Shown here: positions 60,232 to 64,000 of the stretch, piece after piece
How the letters are laid out: each line of letters opens with the position of its first letter
Numbering within the stretch: position 1 is the first letter of the stretch
Origin: Candidatus Endomicrobiellum roisinitermitis
Lineage (GTDB): Bacteria; Elusimicrobiota; Endomicrobiia; Endomicrobiales; Endomicrobiaceae
Length of the DNA: 64,000 nt
Reading direction: 5' to 3'
NCBI GenBank assembly: GCA_031287855.1
Contig: JAITSL010000034.1
Coordinates: forward strand, 1 to 64,000
Notes under the pieces: generated by a model
Databases searched by the model: none
The model's input: the letters and a program-made list of their open reading frames with translations, nothing else
What the model was told of the DNA's origin: nothing
Position numbers and translations under genes: made by a program

Positions 60232-63200
60232 ATGATTGATATAGGAATAAAAAAACCAGTAACTACTTTAATGATGGTTTTTGCGCTGATAATGTTTTCG
60301 TCAGTTATGGCTACTAGGATTCCTGTTGAGTTAAACCCTAGTGCCAAAGCGGGAATGATTAGCGTTATTACGCGTCTTAGAGGTGGCATTGCTGCCAGTG
60401 AAGTAGAAAAAAATGTAACTCGTCCTTTAGAAGAGGTGTTTTCTGAGCTTGGTGGTTTGAGCGAAATGGTTTCTTCTTCAAAGGAGTCAGAATCTAATAT
60501 TATGATGACTTTTCATAATAATATAGATGTGGATTTTGTTGTTATAGATATACGTGAAAAAATTGCCTTAGTAAAACACTTGCTTCCAAAAGAAACCGAG
60601 AAACCAATAATTGCAAAGTTTGAACAATCAGATTCTCCAATAATTATTATGGCTATGAGTTCAAAAAAGTTTTCTACTGAAGAGCTTAGGAATTTAGCCG
60701 AAAAAACTATAAAAGAGAGATTAATGAGAGTTTCTGGAGTGGCAAATATTGAAATTGGCGGCGGCAGAGAAAGGAAACTTTTGATAAACATAGACAATTC
60801 TAAACTAGTAGCTTATAATCTTCCCATTCTTGAAGTTATACAGAAGATAAGTCTTTCAAATATATCAATATCAGCAGGTTCGATAGATCAAGACAACAGA
60901 AGTTTCGTAATTAGAGCTACTGGAGAGTATAATAATGTTGATGAAATAGCAAATACAGGTATTGCAATTACTCCTTCTGGTTCAATAATAAAAATAAAAG
61001 ATATAGGTACGGTTAAAGATTCTTTTTATGAGACAACATCATTTTCTAGGCTTAATATGCAAGCTGTAGTATCTTTATATATTCAAAAAGAATCAGCAGC
61101 AAACACTATGAGCACTGCTAATGAAGCTGTAAAAGTTATAGATAAACTAAGAAGGGAAATAGATCCAAGCGTTGTTTTGACCGTTGTAAAAAATGATGCA
61201 GATTACATAGGGAAAGCAATTTATTCTCTTTGCGAAGCTTTAGTAGTTGGGGCAATATTACTTGCAGGGATATTATTTTTATTTATGAAAAATATTAGAA
61301 ATGTAATAATAGTTGCTACAACTTTACCCTTAAGTCTTTTTATGTCAATAGTTCTTATGCATCTTACAAATCAGACTTTTAATGTTATGACTTTAAGCGG
61401 CCTTGCTATGGGTATGGCAAATGTTATGGACAATGCTATTGTTGTAATAGAAAATATTTCTTTTCATTACCATAGAAAAACTTATAAGACTAAAGAGGAG
61501 CTTGTTGTTAAAGGGACTGCAGAACTTTGGCAACCAATTTTTGCTTCAACGGTTACGACTATAGTGGTATTTTTACCTTTGGTGTTTTTGGATCCAGAAA
61601 TAAGGCAGCTTTATATGCCTTTTGGGTTAACAATTACGTTTGCATTAATAGCGTCTTTAGTAAGTACAATGATATTTGTTCCTCCTCAAATTTATAGATA
61701 TCAAAATAATTTTGAGTTAGAGTTTCAAACTTGGTACGTAAAGATCCAACATGCATATATCAAAATATTAAAATTTGTTTTTAAGAGACAAACTTTTGTT
61801 TGGTTGTTAGTGTTTGTATGTTTTTTGTTTTCTATGAAAATCCTTCAAAGTAGAGACTCTGAATTTATGGATTATGGCAATATAGATATGTTTAGAATAG
61901 GTATACAATTTCCACCCGCTACGCGTATAGAAGTTTCAAATGAAATAGTAAAGAAAATGGAAACTAAGTTACTATCTTTTAGGGATGATGTAAAAAGAGT
62001 TTCTTCTAAAGTAGAAAAATTACATACGTTTATAGAAGTCACAGTTTACCAAGAAGCAGAACGTTTTAAAAATGAATTTCGTAAATTTTTTGGAGATTAC
62101 TCTCCGGCATTTGTTTATTACCAAGACTCAAACACTTCAGGTAGTAAAGAAATGTTTATAGATTTTTTTGGTCAAGACTACGATACTTTAAAGCAACTTG
62201 CGTTTTCTTCGTCTGGGAAATTACAACAAGTTAAAGGACTTACAGATGTTAAGGTAAGAATGAGAGAAGATGAACCGGAGTTTAATCTTTTTGTAGATCA
62301 TCATAAATTAGCTTTGTTTGGGTTAGATGTAAATAGTTTTGGAAATACAATGCATGCCAATCTTAGAGGTTTAATAGCTACACAATATAGGAAAGACGGA
62401 GAACAAATAGAAACTATAGCAAGACTTAACCCTGGTAGTGTAAAAAATATAAACGACGTGTTATTCTTACCTATTATTAATGCGAAAAGAGAAGTTGTTC
62501 GTGTTGGGCAGGTTGCAACAGCTCAACAAGTTAAATCTACTCAAGAAATTTGGCATAAAAATAAAAGGCGTTTTATACAAGTGAGTGCAAATAGAGCTAA
62601 AATAGGTTTGACAACAGCAGCTAAGGATATTAATCAAGCGTTAAAAGATATGAGTTTTCCTAAAGACTATTCTTTTAATCTTTCAGGCGATTATGAAAAA
62701 ACAGTTAATAGTCAGGGGCAATTTATTTTAGCGATTGTTTTAACTGTTATTTTGATATTTTTTGTTTTAGCATCAATTTTTGAATCTTACAAACAGCCGT
62801 TTCTTACTATGTGTGCTTTACCTTTAAGTATAATAGGAGTTGCATTTTCTCTTTGGGTTTTTAAAAAGCCAATAAGTTTGGGAGTTTATATTGGTGTAAT
62901 GATTTTATTTGGCTCTATTGTTTATGGCTCCATTATTATTATAGATAAAATTAATAAAAGAAGAATTGGTAGGACAAACATATTGAGAGTAATTTTTGAA
63001 TCTTGTAAAGAAAGATTAAGACCAGAACTTATAACATTTTTAATGAAGACTTTAGGCCTTTTACCTATGGTTTTAAGCAAAGACGATGCAGCGTCAATGT
63101 GGAGGTCCATGTCTTTAACAGTTCTTTTTGGGACCCTTACGGGCACTCTGCTTACACTTTTAATTATTCCAACTGCTTATTACCTTATGGAAAATCCAAG

Positions 63201-63366
63201 GAATAGTTTTCGTGGCATGTTAAACAATTTAAAGTTTTTGAAGAAGTTTGCTATTCCTATAACAAATAATTTTTTTAGTTTGTTAAGTAAAAAGAAGCAA
63301 CTTAGAATTCCTGGGATTGGTAGGAAAAAAATTGATGATCCAAAACCGCCAAAATTAAAAATTTAA
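60232..63366 (+). CDS. RND efflux transporter (AcrB/HAE1 family)
   Basis: IKKPVTTLMMVFALIMFSSVMATRIPVELNP, AMGMANVMDNAIVVIENI. Confidence 0.93.
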   Translation: MIDIGIKKPVTTLMMVFALIMFSSVMATRIPVELNPSAKAGMISVITRLRGGIAASEVEKNVTRPLEEVFSELGGLSEMVSSSKESESNIMMTFHNNIDVDFVVIDIREKIALVKHLLPKETEKPIIAKFEQSDSPIIIMAMSSKKFSTEELRNLAEKTIKERLMRVSGVANIEIGGGRERKLLINIDNSKLVAYNLPILEVIQKISLSNISISAGSIDQDNRSFVIRATGEYNNVDEIANTGIAITPSGSIIKIKDIGTVKDSFYETTSFSRLNMQAVVSLYIQKESAANTMSTANEAVKVIDKLRREIDPSVVLTVVKNDADYIGKAIYSLCEALVVGAILLAGILFLFMKNIRNVIIVATTLPLSLFMSIVLMHLTNQTFNVMTLSGLAMGMANVMDNAIVVIENISFHYHRKTYKTKEELVVKGTAELWQPIFASTVTTIVVFLPLVFLDPEIRQLYMPFGLTITFALIASLVSTMIFVPPQIYRYQNNFELEFQTWYVKIQHAYIKILKFVFKRQTFVWLLVFVCFLFSMKILQSRDSEFMDYGNIDMFRIGIQFPPATRIEVSNEIVKKMETKLLSFRDDVKRVSSKVEKLHTFIEVTVYQEAERFKNEFRKFFGDYSPAFVYYQDSNTSGSKEMFIDFFGQDYDTLKQLAFSSSGKLQQVKGLTDVKVRMREDEPEFNLFVDHHKLALFGLDVNSFGNTMHANLRGLIATQYRKDGEQIETIARLNPGSVKNINDVLFLPIINAKREVVRVGQVATAQQVKSTQEIWHKNKRRFIQVSANRAKIGLTTAAKDINQALKDMSFPKDYSFNLSGDYEKTVNSQGQFILAIVLTVILIFFVLASIFESYKQPFLTMCALPLSIIGVAFSLWVFKKPISLGVYIGVMILFGSIVYGSIIIIDKINKRRIGRTNILRVIFESCKERLRPELITFLMKTLGLLPMVLSKDDAASMWRSMSLTVLFGTLTGTLLTLLIIPTAYYLMENPRNSFRGMLNNLKFLKKFAIPITNNFFSLLSKKKQLRIPGIGRKKIDDPKPPKLKI

Positions 63367-63389
63367 ATAAAAAATTTTGAGGAAGCATT

Positions 63390-64000
63390 ATGAGTATAAT
63401 GAGAATGTCTGTAGATAGACCGGTTACGACAATTATGCTATTTTTGTCTATTGGCCTTTTAGGTATAATTTCTTATACAAGAATTCCTCAAGAATTGTTT
63501 CCGTCTATGGAATATCCTCAAATAACTATTATTACAAAATATGATGGTGCTGGTCCTGAAGAAGCAGAAAAGTTAATTAGCAAAATGGTGGAAGAAACAG
63601 CAGGTACTGTAAAGGATATAAAAAGAGTTTCTTCTAATTCTAAAGAAGGAGTGTCTATAGTTACATGTGAATTCCGTTGGGGTACAAATATGGATTTTGC
63701 TGCTATGGATGTACGTGAAAAAATAGACTTGATAAAAGAAAGCTTGCCGAAGGATGCTTTAGATCCTGTAGTTTTAAAGTATAATCCAACTCAAGTTGAG
63801 GCTATGATGCTTTCTGCAAGCTATAAAAGCGGCGATTCTTCAGCTATAAAAATGGCTGAATTAAGAAGGATGGCAAAAAAAAATATTAAAGATGAACTTG
63901 AACGTGTTGAAGGTGTTGCAAAAGTTGAGCTTAGGGGTGGAGAAGAAAAGGAAATTTTAATTGAAATAGACAAAGGGAGGTTGCTTGCAAATCAAGTTTC
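63390..64000 (+). CDS. Second RND efflux transporter in tandem, truncated by the window end
   Basis: MSIMRMSVDRPVTTIMLFLSIGLLGIISYTRIPQELFPSMEYPQITIITKYDGAGPEEAEKLISKMVEE; no stop before 64000. Confidence 0.9.
   Translation, partial: MSIMRMSVDRPVTTIMLFLSIGLLGIISYTRIPQELFPSMEYPQITIITKYDGAGPEEAEKLISKMVEETAGTVKDIKRVSSNSKEGVSIVTCEFRWGTNMDFAAMDVREKIDLIKESLPKDALDPVVLKYNPTQVEAMMLSASYKSGDSSAIKMAELRRMAKKNIKDELERVEGVAKVELRGGEEKEILIEIDKGRLLANQV

Overview
AT-rich bacterial chromosome segment, gene-dense and mostly housekeeping. The gene content (HydABC-type bifurcating [FeFe] hydrogenase plus hydG, ThyX, Tad pilus genes, RND pumps, a Pmp-like autotransporter, many frameshifted remnants) suggests an Elusimicrobiota/Endomicrobium-like genome undergoing reduction; this taxon call is inference only. 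I could recognise: thrS, hydG, groES-groEL behind a CIRCE-like operator, xerC/D, topA, dprA, purA, thyX, a CPA2-type antiporter, hydC-hydB-hydA, ruvX, mltG, iscS/nifS-like, yajQ, an rlmD-like methyltransferase, two tolC/RND modules, a Tad locus (tadE, flp, cpaB, cpaF, tadB, tadC), an FMN riboswitch with ribD-ribE-ribBA-ribH, yqeY, bioB, hom, a class I aminotransferase, feoB with a glycosyltransferase-FeoA fused ORF, tadA, three tRNAs (Lys, Glu, Gln) and tmRNA. The observations most worth following up are: (1) a dispersed ~200 bp intergenic element that is almost one long imperfect palindrome (three long copies, one inverted deleted copy, one truncated relic); (2) decayed accessory/defence genes: an AAA/DUF4143 ATPase lacking its Walker A segment, an Abi_2-like remnant with a compact GC-rich RNA-like hairpin directly upstream, and a HEPN/MNT pair with frameshifts; (3) other frameshifted pseudogenes (response regulator, HU protein) with several lesions in homopolymers; (4) a glycosyltransferase-His-rich-linker-FeoA reading frame; (5) a CpaF ATPase with a ~240 aa unrecognised N-terminal domain.
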